From the NCBI GenBank assembly GCA_965214125.1, contig CBDCBA010000027.1, positions 372,001-436,000 of the forward strand: a stretch of 64,000 nt of DNA, read 5' to 3'. Shown here in pieces: positions 9,504-18,053 of this stretch. Position 1 is the first letter of the stretch, and each line of letters opens with the position of its first letter. The position numbers and the translations under genes were made by a program. The notes beneath the pieces were generated by a model. That model made no database searches and was not told the DNA's origin. It saw nothing but the letters and a program-made list of their open reading frames with translations. This stretch comes from CBDCBA01 sp965214125 (GTDB lineage Bacteria; Planctomycetota; Phycisphaerae; Tepidisphaerales; Tepidisphaeraceae).

Positions 9504-9898
9504 CTCCTCACGATTGGCAGCCAGCGGATGCGGATGCGATCGCTGGTCACCGTTACCGCCGCTCCAGCAACGAGCGCTTCTCGCGCCTGACTGAGCACGG
9601 CGATAACGAGTTCCGCGAGCGGTTTAGCCTTTAAACCCTCGAGCCGGATTCGCACCACCGACGGTCCTGATGCGCCGGATTCAGCAAGAAGTGCGTGGAA
9701 GTCAGAGTCGAGCGTTGCGACGACCCGCCCGCTCCTCCTCGCCGCTTCCATGATGACTTGGTCACTTGCGCCCGAAAGTCCGAGATCAGCGACGTGCACG
9801 CATTCAACGCCCCACTTGCTTAGCAGCTCCGCCGCATGCCTCGGCAAGCCCTGATCGAGAACAAGTCGGACGTCATCCACGGCCGAACCACCCATCAT
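9500..9898 (-). CDS. DUF5615 PIN-like toxin
   Basis: A 132-residue PIN-like protein. 'LVLDQGLPRHAAELL' holds the first acidic residue, 'HVADLGLSGASDQVI' follows, and 'VVATLDSDFHALL' is the Asp-x-Asp motif typical of DUF5615 proteins. It lies 9 bp after a DUF433 gene, the usual antitoxin partner, on the same strand. The family is assigned as the toxin (probable RNase) of this type II pair. Its last 4 bases overlap the convergent nadB stop region. Confidence 0.85.
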   Translation of the reverse strand: MMGGSAVDDVRLVLDQGLPRHAAELLSKWGVECVHVADLGLSGASDQVIMEAARRSGRVVATLDSDFHALLAESGASGPSVVRIRLEGLKAKPLAELVIAVLSQAREALVAGAAVTVTSDRIRIRWLPIVRS

Positions 9899-9907
9899 CT
9901 GGTGGAA

Positions 9908-10165
9908 CTACGAAATTGCGGGAGCGGACGCTATCGTAAGCGGCATCTCCTCGTCGCTCATCAACGTGGCGGCATAATCCAGACACTGCCCAATCGCCTT
10001 GGCATCCAATTCGGGGAACTCGCGAAACAGTTCTGCTCGATCCGGATAAGTTTTGACGATGTCGAGAACGCGACGGACGGTGATACGCGTTCCCGCCACG
10101 CAAGGCTGCCCTTGCTGAACGGCCGGATTCGATGTGATGCGATCGAAGCGTTTCATACTCGTCAC
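9908..10165 (-). CDS. DUF433 antitoxin
   Basis: An 85-residue DUF433 protein: 'RITSNPAVQQGQPCVAGTRI' is the family's signature, followed by a helix-turn-helix-like segment 'TVRRVLDIVKTYPDRAELF' and 'AIGQCLDYA'. It is predicted to bind DNA and neutralise the downstream DUF5615 protein. Starts at 10165 or three codons later (MKRF) are both possible. The gene begins only 9 bp after the nuoC stop, so it may be cotranscribed with nuoC. Confidence 0.85.
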   Translation of the reverse strand: MTSMKRFDRITSNPAVQQGQPCVAGTRITVRRVLDIVKTYPDRAELFREFPELDAKAIGQCLDYAATLMSDEEMPLTIASAPAIS

Positions 10166-10174
10166 TGTACCCGC

Positions 10175-10810
10175 CTACGCCGTCTCGCGGGTGACGATCG
10201 GGTAATCCTCGCGCTCGCCCACGCCGCGAAGGGGGTAGTCCTTGCGCAAAGGTCGGGCGTTGAAGCCGTCCCAGGTGAGGATGCGCCGCAAATCCGGGTG
10301 ATTGCGAAAGACAATGCCGAGCATGTCGTACGCCTCGCGCTCCATCCACTCGGCACCGGGCCAGACGCCCGTGGCGCTGTCGAGGATCAGGCCGGGATCG
10401 CCCTTTTCCAAGGCGTCGGCGTCCTCGTACTCGTTCTCGCCGGGCTTGGTGCCGCGCTCGGGGTCAAGAAAGACCTTGAGCCACAACCGATCGTTGTGCT
10501 CGTAGCTCGTCAGGCCGTACGTCACCGCGAACCGGCCGGGCGCGCCGCCGGGGTAGTTCAGGTAGTCAATGCCGTTGAGCTCCGTCAAATGCTCGTAACC
10601 GAGCGTGTCGCGCAGGAACGTGAGCACCGGCACGATGTGCTCGCGCGGGACGGCCACGGTGACCATGTCGCGGAACTCGCCCGCCCGCAGCCCGGCATCG
10701 GCAAACTTCTCCTTCAGCTTCGGAATCGCCCGGTGGCCGATCGTGCGGCCGGGGCGGAAGGCGGCGTTCTCGCCCTGGTTGGTGTCGGGCTGGGTCTTCA
10801 GGTCGGCCAT
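10175..10810 (-). CDS. nuoC: NADH-quinone oxidoreductase subunit C
   Basis: A 211-residue protein with the 30-kDa complex I subunit pattern: 'HLTELNGIDYLNYP' in the first half and 'EREAYDMLGIVFRNHPDLRR' followed by 'ARPLRKDYPLRG' near the C terminus. It belongs to the peripheral arm of complex I at the cytoplasmic membrane. No other nuo gene is in the window, so this copy is isolated from the rest of the complex, and its neighbours are a toxin-antitoxin pair and a divergent lipid kinase. The frame is open upstream for 180 codons but only this ATG precedes homologous sequence. Confidence 0.88.
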   Translation of the reverse strand: MADLKTQPDTNQGENAAFRPGRTIGHRAIPKLKEKFADAGLRAGEFRDMVTVAVPREHIVPVLTFLRDTLGYEHLTELNGIDYLNYPGGAPGRFAVTYGLTSYEHNDRLWLKVFLDPERGTKPGENEYEDADALEKGDPGLILDSATGVWPGAEWMEREAYDMLGIVFRNHPDLRRILTWDGFNARPLRKDYPLRGVGEREDYPIVTRETA

Positions 10811-10904
10811 GGGTGGGCGATTGTTGAGAAGCGGGCTGACCCGGTCAAACCCCCGGCGATTGTGCACGTTCTCCGCCAAGCCCCGCCGGCGGTAGCGTGG
10901 GGCG

Positions 10905-11840
10905 ATGGCCGACGCGTGCGTGATCTTCAACCCCGGCGCCGGATCAGCCGATGAGTCCGAGGCGTTTCGCGCCAAGGTGCAGGCGAACGAGCGGCTCGAG
11001 TTTTGCCAGACTGAGGCGGAAGGCCACGCCGCTGAACTCGCGCAGAACTCCGCGAGAAACAAGCGACCGACAATCGTTGCGGCCGGGGGCGACGGCACGG
11101 TGAGCGAGGTGGTAACCGGACTGATGCAGGCGCGCGAGGCGGGCCTGGACCTGCCCGCCCTGCTGATCGCGCCGCTCGGGACCGGAAACGACTTGGGCCG
11201 CACCGCCGGCATTCCCGACGATCCGTGCGCGGTGCTCGACGCCTTCGCCGCCGGCCGCACGGAGATTGCGCGGTTCGACGTGATGCAATGGACGCTGGAC
11301 GAGGCCGTCGACGGACCGCCCAAGCAACAACGCGGCTGGGCGGTCAACGTCATCGCGGGCGGGTTCAGCTCGCAGCTTCAGGAGTCGCTCACGCCCGAAC
11401 TCAAGAAGACGTGGGGCCCCCTCGCCTACCTTCGGGCGGCCCTGTCGACGGCGCAGGACCTCGACCCGTTCCACCTCACCATGAGCATCGACGGTCGGCC
11501 GGTGCAGCGGATGGAGGCGCTGAACCTGGTCGTCGCCAACGCCCGCTTCGCCGGCGGGGGCATTGAGGTTGCGCCCAACGCCCATCCGGGCGATGGGCAG
11601 CTCAACCTCGTGGTCGTCAGCCCCGGCGAGGCGCTCTCGATGGCCGGCTTCGGCATGGACCTGTTGAGCGGCGACGTGCTGAAGAACGAGCGCACTGTGA
11701 ACGTCCAAGGCAGTTCCTTCACGCTCGACGCCGACCCGCCGATGCCCTTCAACATCGACGGCGACCGCGTCGGCATGGGCCGCCTCACCGTCGAGGTGCT
11801 GCCGGGCGTCCTGCCGGTTCACGTGATGGTCGATCAGTAG
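10905..11840 (+). CDS. Diacylglycerol kinase-type lipid kinase (DAGKc domain)
   Basis: A 311-residue member of the DAGK/sphingosine kinase/YegS family that phosphorylates a lipid hydroxyl with ATP. 'IFNPGAG' opens the fold, 'AAGGDGTVSEVVTGL' is the nucleotide-binding GGDGT motif and 'IAPLGTGNDLGRT' the following family motif. The C-terminal beta-sandwich ends with 'FNIDGDRVG'. The substrate (diacylglycerol, undecaprenol or another lipid) cannot be read. It diverges from nuoC and is followed by a bidirectional hairpin. Confidence 0.85.
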   Translation: MADACVIFNPGAGSADESEAFRAKVQANERLEFCQTEAEGHAAELAQNSARNKRPTIVAAGGDGTVSEVVTGLMQAREAGLDLPALLIAPLGTGNDLGRTAGIPDDPCAVLDAFAAGRTEIARFDVMQWTLDEAVDGPPKQQRGWAVNVIAGGFSSQLQESLTPELKKTWGPLAYLRAALSTAQDLDPFHLTMSIDGRPVQRMEALNLVVANARFAGGGIEVAPNAHPGDGQLNLVVVSPGEALSMAGFGMDLLSGDVLKNERTVNVQGSSFTLDADPPMPFNIDGDRVGMGRLTVEVLPGVLPVHVMVDQ

Positions 11841-11857
11841 AAAGCTGCAGGTTAAAG

Positions 11858-11901
11858 GTAGAAAGAGCAGAGGGAAACAAGCGTTCCTCTGCCCTTTCTA
11901 C
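11858..11901. terminator. Bidirectional terminator between lipid kinase and nusA
   Basis: Arms GTAGAAAG-GCAGAGG and CCTCTGC-CTTTCTAC (11858-11873 and 11886-11901, with a one-base irregularity) form a long stem in the 78-bp gap between two convergent genes. Confidence 0.65.
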
Positions 11902-11918
11902 TTGCAACTACAAAACCC

Positions 11919-13637
11919 TCACGCCGGCGGCGGGACGCGGCCTTCGGCCAGGGCGGCCTCCTCGGATTCCTCGTCGGCGTAGGCCTTCGTGGCGGGGTCG
12001 CCCTCGCGCGTCATCGGCTCGCCGTCCGGGCCGTGGATGGCGGCCTCCTCGGGGCTGAGGTCGTCCGGGTCGCTCGTCGCGCGCTCATCGTGCGTGACGA
12101 TCTCCGGGGCCATCCCCTCGACGTGCTCCATCGGGCCGGGCGTGTCGTCGGACGACTCGTCCTCCGCACCCTCGGCCTCGGCGTTGCCCGCGGGGGATTC
12201 CAACTCGGGCTCCGGCGCCGGTTGCGGCGGGTTGGCCTCGCCGTCGATGCCGCGTTGGGCGGCGGCCGCGAGGAGCGGGTTCTCGCCGGGAACGGTGGGG
12301 GTGGGGGCGAGCGTGGTGGCGTTGGCGGATTCGGTGACGGTGCGATCGGGCGCGGACGCCTCCATCGACGCCGGCGCGTTCGCCGCCGCCGCCGCCAGCA
12401 GCGCGTTGCGGCTACCCACGGCGCCGACCAAGCCCGCCGCCTTCGCCGCGGCCTCGGCCTTCTTCTTGACCTCCTGCTCCTTCACCACAATCTTCGCTTC
12501 TTCCGTGCAAACGTCCACGATCTTCTCTGCCACCTCGTACTCGATCTCCAGTTCGTCCATCAGCGGCTGCTCACCGACTTCTTCGATGTCGCGCACGTCG
12601 ATCAGGCCCAATGCGATGATCTTGTCGATTAGGTCCTGATCCTCCGCGACCTCGGGAACCTGCTTGATGATGTTCTCGAGTCGCTCGATGTTCCCCTGGA
12701 ACTCCTGCGGCGTGAGGATGTCGACGTCCCAGCCCGTCAGCCGCGCCGCCAGCCGCACGTTCTGGCCGCGCTTGCCGATGGCGAGGGACAACTGATCCTC
12801 GTTGACCACCACGGTCGCCCGGCCGAGCTCGAAACAGAGCGAAACCTCCGCCACTTCGGCCGGTTTAAGCGAGTTGGCGATCAGAATCTGGCTCGACTCG
12901 TTGAAGCGGACGATGTCGATCTTCTCGCCGCCAAGCTCCTCGACGATATTCTTGATCCGGCTGCCGCGCACGCCGACGCAGGCACCCACGGCGTCGACCT
13001 TCGCGTCGATGCTCGACACCGCCAGCTTCGTGCGCGCCCCGGCCTCGCGGGCGAGGGCCTTGATCTCGATCGTCCGCTCGCCCACCTCCGGCACCTCGCG
13101 CTCGAACAGCCGGCGGATCAGTTCCGGGTGGCTACGGCTCAGGATGATCTTCACCTGGCTCGGCGTGTCGCGCACCTCCACGATCAGCGCCTGGATGCGA
13201 TCGTTGTCGTTGTGGAACTCGCCGGGAATCTGCTCGGAGCGCGGCATGATTGCCTCGACGCGCCCGAGGCTGACGATCATGGTCGGCCCCTCGAATCGGA
13301 TGACCGTGCCGCTAACAATCGTGCCGACGCGGTCCTTGTACTCGTCGTAGATGCTGCCGCGCTCGTCCTGCCTCAGCAGTTGGATCATCACCTGCTTGAC
13401 CGTTTGCGCGCCGATGCGGCCCATCTGCTCCTGCGAGAGATGCTCGCCGTGCCGCCACATGTCGATCTGGCCTGTCTCGCGGTTGACCACAACCTGAAAC
13501 TCGGCCACGTCCTCGACCTGGTATTGTCGGCGCAATCCGCTGGCGATGGCCTGCTCGATATCAAGGAAAACGGCCTCCTTTTCGATGCCGCGGTCGCGTG
13601 CAATGCCTTCGATGATGCGGATGAGCTCGGCGTTCAT
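11919..13637 (-). CDS. nusA: Transcription termination/antitermination protein NusA
   Basis: A 572-residue NusA. The N-terminal RNA polymerase-binding domain (residues 1-130, 'DRGIEKEAVFLDIEQAI'), the S1 domain ('RVGTIVSGTVIRFEG'), and two KH domains ('GVRGSRIKNIVEELGGEKID' and 'AIGKRGQNVRLAARLTGWD') are all present. After about residue 400 the protein carries a long acidic, Ala/Pro/Glu-rich low-complexity tail of roughly 170 residues that is not part of the core family. It has no rimP/infB neighbours in the window: the upstream side ends in a CACGGAGG repeat. Confidence 0.92.
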   Translation of the reverse strand: MNAELIRIIEGIARDRGIEKEAVFLDIEQAIASGLRRQYQVEDVAEFQVVVNRETGQIDMWRHGEHLSQEQMGRIGAQTVKQVMIQLLRQDERGSIYDEYKDRVGTIVSGTVIRFEGPTMIVSLGRVEAIMPRSEQIPGEFHNDNDRIQALIVEVRDTPSQVKIILSRSHPELIRRLFEREVPEVGERTIEIKALAREAGARTKLAVSSIDAKVDAVGACVGVRGSRIKNIVEELGGEKIDIVRFNESSQILIANSLKPAEVAEVSLCFELGRATVVVNEDQLSLAIGKRGQNVRLAARLTGWDVDILTPQEFQGNIERLENIIKQVPEVAEDQDLIDKIIALGLIDVRDIEEVGEQPLMDELEIEYEVAEKIVDVCTEEAKIVVKEQEVKKKAEAAAKAAGLVGAVGSRNALLAAAAANAPASMEASAPDRTVTESANATTLAPTPTVPGENPLLAAAAQRGIDGEANPPQPAPEPELESPAGNAEAEGAEDESSDDTPGPMEHVEGMAPEIVTHDERATSDPDDLSPEEAAIHGPDGEPMTREGDPATKAYADEESEEAALAEGRVPPPA

Positions 13638-13737
13638 GGGGATGTCCTATTCGGTTGTGTCTTCAGTTGTGGGAACTCGAATTGTCAAAGCAGCCGCCCC
13701 GTCAAGGGCGGCCGCGTCGTTCTGATCCTAGGCAGGT

Positions 13738-13837
13738 TCACCACGGAGGCACGGAGGACACGGAGTTCCGCAGGAAGAAACAGAAGCGAATCCCTCTGAA
13801 CTCCGTGCCCTCCGTGCCCTCCGTGCCTCCGTGGTGA
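13738..13837. repeat. CACGGAGG inverted repeat element
   Basis: TTCACCACGGAGGCACGGAGGACACGGAG at the left (first 20 bases are the key) is matched in inverted orientation by CTCCGTGCCCTCCGTGCC... GCCTCCGTGGTGA at the right, with about 45 bases between. The right arm has one extra CCTCCGTGC unit. It fills the gap between nusA and the beta-helix gene and can fold into a very long hairpin. Intergenic repeats of this kind are common in planctomycetes and related groups; whether it is a terminator or a mobile element is not known. Confidence 0.75.
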
Positions 13838-15007
13838 TCACTCCTCCACCGCTCCCTCGACCACGTTTCCTTCGATCGTCACATCCTCGAACTCGTACCC
13901 GCCGATCGCCCGCTTGCCCTCGCCGGCCTCAATGACGTTGTCGACGATGCGGACGTCGACCGTCCGTCCGAGTTCGATCTCGCCGGAGCTGTTGGAGCGG
14001 GTGCTGTTACGAATCAGCACGTTGTCGATCACGTCGATGTGGTCACTTTCGTAGATGTTCACGCCGCGCCCGCCGTTGTTCCAGCAGGCGTTGCCGGTCA
14101 CGAGCACGCGACCGCTGTAGGGCTTCGTGTAGCCGTCGCCGACGATGTTCTCCTGCGAGTTCCGCAGGGCGTCGAGGATGATGCCGTTGCCGTCGCTGAA
14201 CGAATCCATCATCCAGAACTTCACCTTGTTGTCGTTGTCGAAGCAGCGGTTGCCGCGGACCACGACGCGGTAGACATCGTCGCGCTCGTCGAAATTGTGG
14301 TTCTGCCAGACGCTGATCCCGCTGCCGCCCCACGGGGTGTAAAAGCTTGTGCGGAAGACGACGTTGTTCTCGATCAGCAGGTAATCCGCCCGCGCCGTTG
14401 AGATGCCCCCGCCGCTGGTATCGTGAATGATGTTGTCGCGCACGATCACGTGGTGCGGGTAGGCCGGGTCCGGCCCCTCGGTCGTGCCGATGCGGATGCC
14501 CACGCCGAAGAACTGCTGCTGGCTGTGGTCCTTCCCCTCGAACGCCTCGCCGTGCTTCGTCGCCGCGTCGGGGTCAACCTCGTCGCTGCGCCCGTCGAGC
14601 TCGAACCCCTCGATCACGATGTGGCTCGCCCCCTCGACCTGGATGCCGCGGATGCTGTTGAACTCGATCAGCGGCCGTTCGCCGGGAAAGTTAGCAAACC
14701 GCACCCACTGCTCGGTCGTCCCGCCGTTGCGGATGACGAGCGGGATGGTGGCCCCGTCGTTCGTGTACGTGCCTGCCCGAACGAGGACGGTGTCCCCCGG
14801 CCCCACCCTATCCGCCGCCGCCTGGAGCGTGCGCAGCGGGTTCGCCTCGTCGCCCTTGGCGGAGTCGTCGCCGTCGGGGCTGACGACGAAAGTCCGGCCG
14901 TCAAGATCGACCGGCTCGGCGTCCCACACCGGCAACGGCTCCGCCGCCAGCCGCGTTCCGGCCGCGAGCAGCACGATGAGCAGCACCAATAGCGCGTTCG
15001 ATTGCAT
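13838..15007 (-). CDS. Secreted right-handed beta-helix protein (DUF1565/pectate-lyase-like)
   Basis: A 389-residue exported protein. Residues 1-21 form a signal peptide. 'VSPDGDDSAKGDEANPLRTL' then 'AAADRVGPGDTVLVRAGTY' is the DUF1565-like entry of polysaccharide-associated beta-helix proteins, followed by many short Asn/Val-rich coils (for example 'IVIEGFELDG', 'VIVRDNIIHDTSGGGIST', 'LLIENNVVF'). These folds bind or cleave acidic polysaccharides, or serve as adhesins; the substrate is not readable. Start at 15007 is chosen because the signal peptide starts there. Stand-alone. Confidence 0.8.
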   Translation of the reverse strand: MQSNALLVLLIVLLAAGTRLAAEPLPVWDAEPVDLDGRTFVVSPDGDDSAKGDEANPLRTLQAAADRVGPGDTVLVRAGTYTNDGATIPLVIRNGGTTEQWVRFANFPGERPLIEFNSIRGIQVEGASHIVIEGFELDGRSDEVDPDAATKHGEAFEGKDHSQQQFFGVGIRIGTTEGPDPAYPHHVIVRDNIIHDTSGGGISTARADYLLIENNVVFRTSFYTPWGGSGISVWQNHNFDERDDVYRVVVRGNRCFDNDNKVKFWMMDSFSDGNGIILDALRNSQENIVGDGYTKPYSGRVLVTGNACWNNGGRGVNIYESDHIDVIDNVLIRNSTRSNSSGEIELGRTVDVRIVDNVIEAGEGKRAIGGYEFEDVTIEGNVVEGAVEE

Positions 15008-15320
15008 GTCCCCATTGTTGCCCGCGATCGTCAGGTGGCAACGGCGGTCTTCCGATGGCGCGGGTTGTGCGAGCGCGACCCGTGCCACCGATCCCTTTGA
15101 CACTCGCATGCTCCCGCGTCGTCATCTTCCAAGCGACTGCTCCGCCCCAACACAATTTGTGCGACCGCGACACACTGATCGAGTAACTCTCTAGTGGTAC
15201 CAACCTCCCAATCCGTCCCCCTCTGTAGTGGCACCTAACCTTCGGCGGATAAAGACACGGTTGACGTAGCGGACAATCCCTGGCAACCTCCCATCTCCAT
15301 GGCCTTTTCATTCGGTCGGG
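15008..15320. other. Gene-poor gap upstream of the Calx-beta gene
   Basis: About 310 bases between the divergent beta-helix gene and the Calx-beta reading frame. That frame is open back to a TAG at 15267, so part of this stretch may be the 5' remnant of the same gene. I see no convincing RNA or repeat here. Confidence 0.4.
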
Positions 15321-17234
15321 ATGCGGTACGCGGAGACGAGCGAGGTCGACTTCAAACTGTCTGTCGATGGCGAGGAGTACCTGCGGATGTGGGTCGATTG
15401 GCAGAATATCGGCGACTTCCCTTATGATCAAGGACCCGAGGATGCCTTTGTGCCGTCGGTCTTCACCGAGAAGAAGATTGACGGGCAGTGGCAGCCGGCG
15501 GACAACGTAGATGGCAGTGTTCGTTTCCTGCATTCCGGCTCAAGTTCGACCATCAACTTCTCCGGTAGCGGATTCGATGAGTCCGCAAGCGAAGGCTTCT
15601 TCATTGGAAGTGTCTACGCGTCGGCCATAGCGCCCGACATCTCTATCTCAAGCACCGGTGGTCACGAAGACCCGGCCTACGACGCTCCGACCGCCGGCCC
15701 GCAGCCGATCACGATTACCGTTCGCCGCACCGGCGCGCCGACCAACGTGCCCGTCACGGTGCGCCTGTCGGACCCGGCGCCACCGGACCCGAACGTCGGG
15801 TTCCCCAGCGGGCCGGACCCGATGCACTACGACACAGCCGTGGAGGGGGCGGATTTCCACAACTCTCCGCGATCTGTCACGATTCAGCAGGGGATGGACG
15901 AGGCAACCGTGGTGATCGCCGTCGTCGACGACACCGAGGTGGAGGCGGTGGAGGCATTCACGCTCTACGTGGAACCGCCGGTCCCAGGGCAGGACAAGTA
16001 TGCCTTCTTCGCTGACCCGGCCAACCCGCCCGCCACGAAGCCGGCCATCGGGGACAACGACTGGATGATCGACAGCTTCAAACTCAATTTTGAGGAAGCG
16101 CAGTGGATCGCGAAGGACGACGGGACCGGCGGGTTTCAGGCTGACGACTGGTTTGATGATGATGGCGACGGGGAGCCGGATACCGATCCGCACCCGGTGA
16201 GCTACGCCTGAAGCGGCGCCACGTCCGACATGCAGGGCCTCCCGGTGCCGACCGTGCCCATCGCCAGATTGAGGATCGGGCTCGAAGGCGTCACCTCCGG
16301 CAAGTGGACGGTGCGCGGTCAGGGTCCGCACGGTTTCGATTTTGAGCAGACGGATATCGTCGCCAACGGTCCATCCCTGGGCGTCGACATTGAGGCGGAC
16401 GACGCGTTGGTCGATGTAATTGATTACATCAGCAACTTGGCGATCAATTGGACCGTCGAACGACTCGCGCCGACGGATCCCGACGCAAACGCCGAGCCGC
16501 CGGCACAGACGGTTAACTACGGTGCAACCCAGAACCCGACCTACATCACCGGCGCTCCCGCCGACGGTGCCCTGCACACGGTGCTGCATATCGGGACGGT
16601 GAAGGCGGACGGAAAGAAGCCGGTCGACGATGATGCTAAACGCGCCATCCTCGACGCGATCTGGGGCGAGTTCAGCGACAACAACGTGCAGCGGGTGTCC
16701 GACGGCGAAACCTTGAAGTACGCGCACGTCCTACCCGGAATCAATGAAAATGCACCTGCCATGCTTGCCGACGAGAACGGTGAGGGACAGTGTAACGCTT
16801 GGGTAGACTTATTTTTCCGAACATTGTTGCGACAGGGTGTGGTTGCCGCAGCACTTCCCATCGACTCCAAAGGTGACGATTGGACGTTCACCGTCAAGGC
16901 CGCACCCGCTCAAGGCTCGCCGAACGCGAACTACCTCGTCGGAACAGAGGCATTTGCTGGCGACGTGGGCGACGTGCTCAATCGGTCTCCAGGCTTCAAC
17001 TACCATGTCGCGGCTTGGGCACCGGACTTGTATCCGGATCGAATCTATGACCCATCGTACGGCCGGTATGTGGATTCTGCACAGGGCCGTACTGCAAAGG
17101 AACAGTACGAGTTCAAGAATGTTGTAGCTCATTACGCTTATGAGCCAGAAGAGAATCCGCAGGGGGAAATCATTGGGTATCAGATCACCGCAAGAGTCTT
17201 AGATGATGACGACGAGCAAGATCTCATTTGGTAG
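15321..17234 (+). pseudogene. Calx-beta plus transglutaminase-like extracellular protein, interrupted by one in-frame TGA
   Basis: Two reading frames in the same phase are separated only by a TGA at 16209-16211. The upstream part (about 296 codons) contains a Calx-beta domain ('TITVRRTGAPTNVPVTVRLS' to 'DTEVEAVEAFTLYVE') and ends '..PHPVSYA'. After the stop the text continues without a break ('SGATSDMQGLPVP') to a C-terminal domain with a candidate transglutaminase triad: Cys in 'GQCNAWVDLFF', His in 'FNYHVAAWAP' and Asp in 'RIYDPSYG'. No signal peptide is seen at the first Met, so the 5' end may also be missing. A TGG or CGA codon mutated to TGA, a base-calling error, or readthrough are the options. 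A shorter protein from ATG 16230 is possible. Confidence 0.6.
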
Positions 17235-17252
17235 AACGCAACCCTGAAAGTC

Positions 17253-17924
17253 ATGCTTCACCTCATCCTTCACATACTGTTGTTTCTGCTGACGCCCGCG
17301 CCTGCTTCCAACGTGCTCTTTGAGCAGCGGATCGATGATGAGCGGACTCTGGTCATTCGCCAGGGTCGATCGTTCGTCGATGCCGGCCACCTTCCGACGC
17401 TGATCGCGGAGGCGCGTTCAGAGGAGGGCACAACGTTTCTTTGGGCACTTCCAACCCCGAGAAAGCGCGTGCTGGATCGTTGGAGCGACACCGACCTGTT
17501 GTTTCAGGCTGCGGCGTTCGATGCTGCGACAGGGGATCTAGTGGTTGTGGTGAGGAACGTCCCCTTCTACGTCATCCGACGGCGACTCTACTTCTTCGAT
17601 GCAATGGACTCACGACGTGGTGCGACGGAGACTGTCGAACAGATCACCACGCTCCCGAATGACTGGAACGCGCTGTCAATTCCGCGAATCGGTCTCCACG
17701 AAGAGTCCGCCGTCATCTCGCGTGGCGAGGACGGCGTGTGGCAGATCACCGTGACGCAGAAGTGGGGCAAGGACCGGGAACGCCAACGGGTGACCGAGTT
17801 CCGGCAGGTTCCCGACGCCTGGCAGTTCGAGCGCAGCAGCCCATCCCCGTACCCGTTCCCGCTGGCGGACGAACTGCCGGACCATCCCAACCGGGACGGC
17901 CTCGACAAGAAGCGTGGGGAGTAA
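17253..17924 (+). CDS. Hypothetical exported protein
   Basis: A 223-residue protein with a leucine-rich N-terminal signal peptide (residues 1-18, 'MLHLILHILLFLLTPAPAS'). The rest is a beta-rich globular domain with no motif I recognise. The gene starts 18 bp after the stop of the Calx-beta gene, so they may be one transcript. A 27-bp inverted repeat follows. Confidence 0.6.
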   Translation: MLHLILHILLFLLTPAPASNVLFEQRIDDERTLVIRQGRSFVDAGHLPTLIAEARSEEGTTFLWALPTPRKRVLDRWSDTDLLFQAAAFDAATGDLVVVVRNVPFYVIRRRLYFFDAMDSRRGATETVEQITTLPNDWNALSIPRIGLHEESAVISRGEDGVWQITVTQKWGKDRERQRVTEFRQVPDAWQFERSSPSPYPFPLADELPDHPNRDGLDKKRGE

Positions 17925-17930
17925 GCCGCG

Positions 17931-18004
17931 CCGGGTGCCACTGCATCCTTGCGGTGGCGGGCGTCGGTTGGCATTCGCCACTGCAAGGATGCAGTGACAC
18001 CCGG
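17931..18004. repeat. 27-bp inverted repeat with GTGCCACTGCATCCTTGC arms
   Basis: Arms 17931-17957 and 17978-18004 match at 25 of 27 positions (CCGGGTGCCACTGCATCCTT against its inverse), with a 20-base loop. It fills the gap between two convergent genes. It is far longer than a normal terminator and looks like a repeat element that may also end transcription. Confidence 0.75.
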
Positions 18005-18053
18005 CCGCCTTCCGACACGGGTCTCACGGGCGCGACCCCTGCCACCGGGAGGA

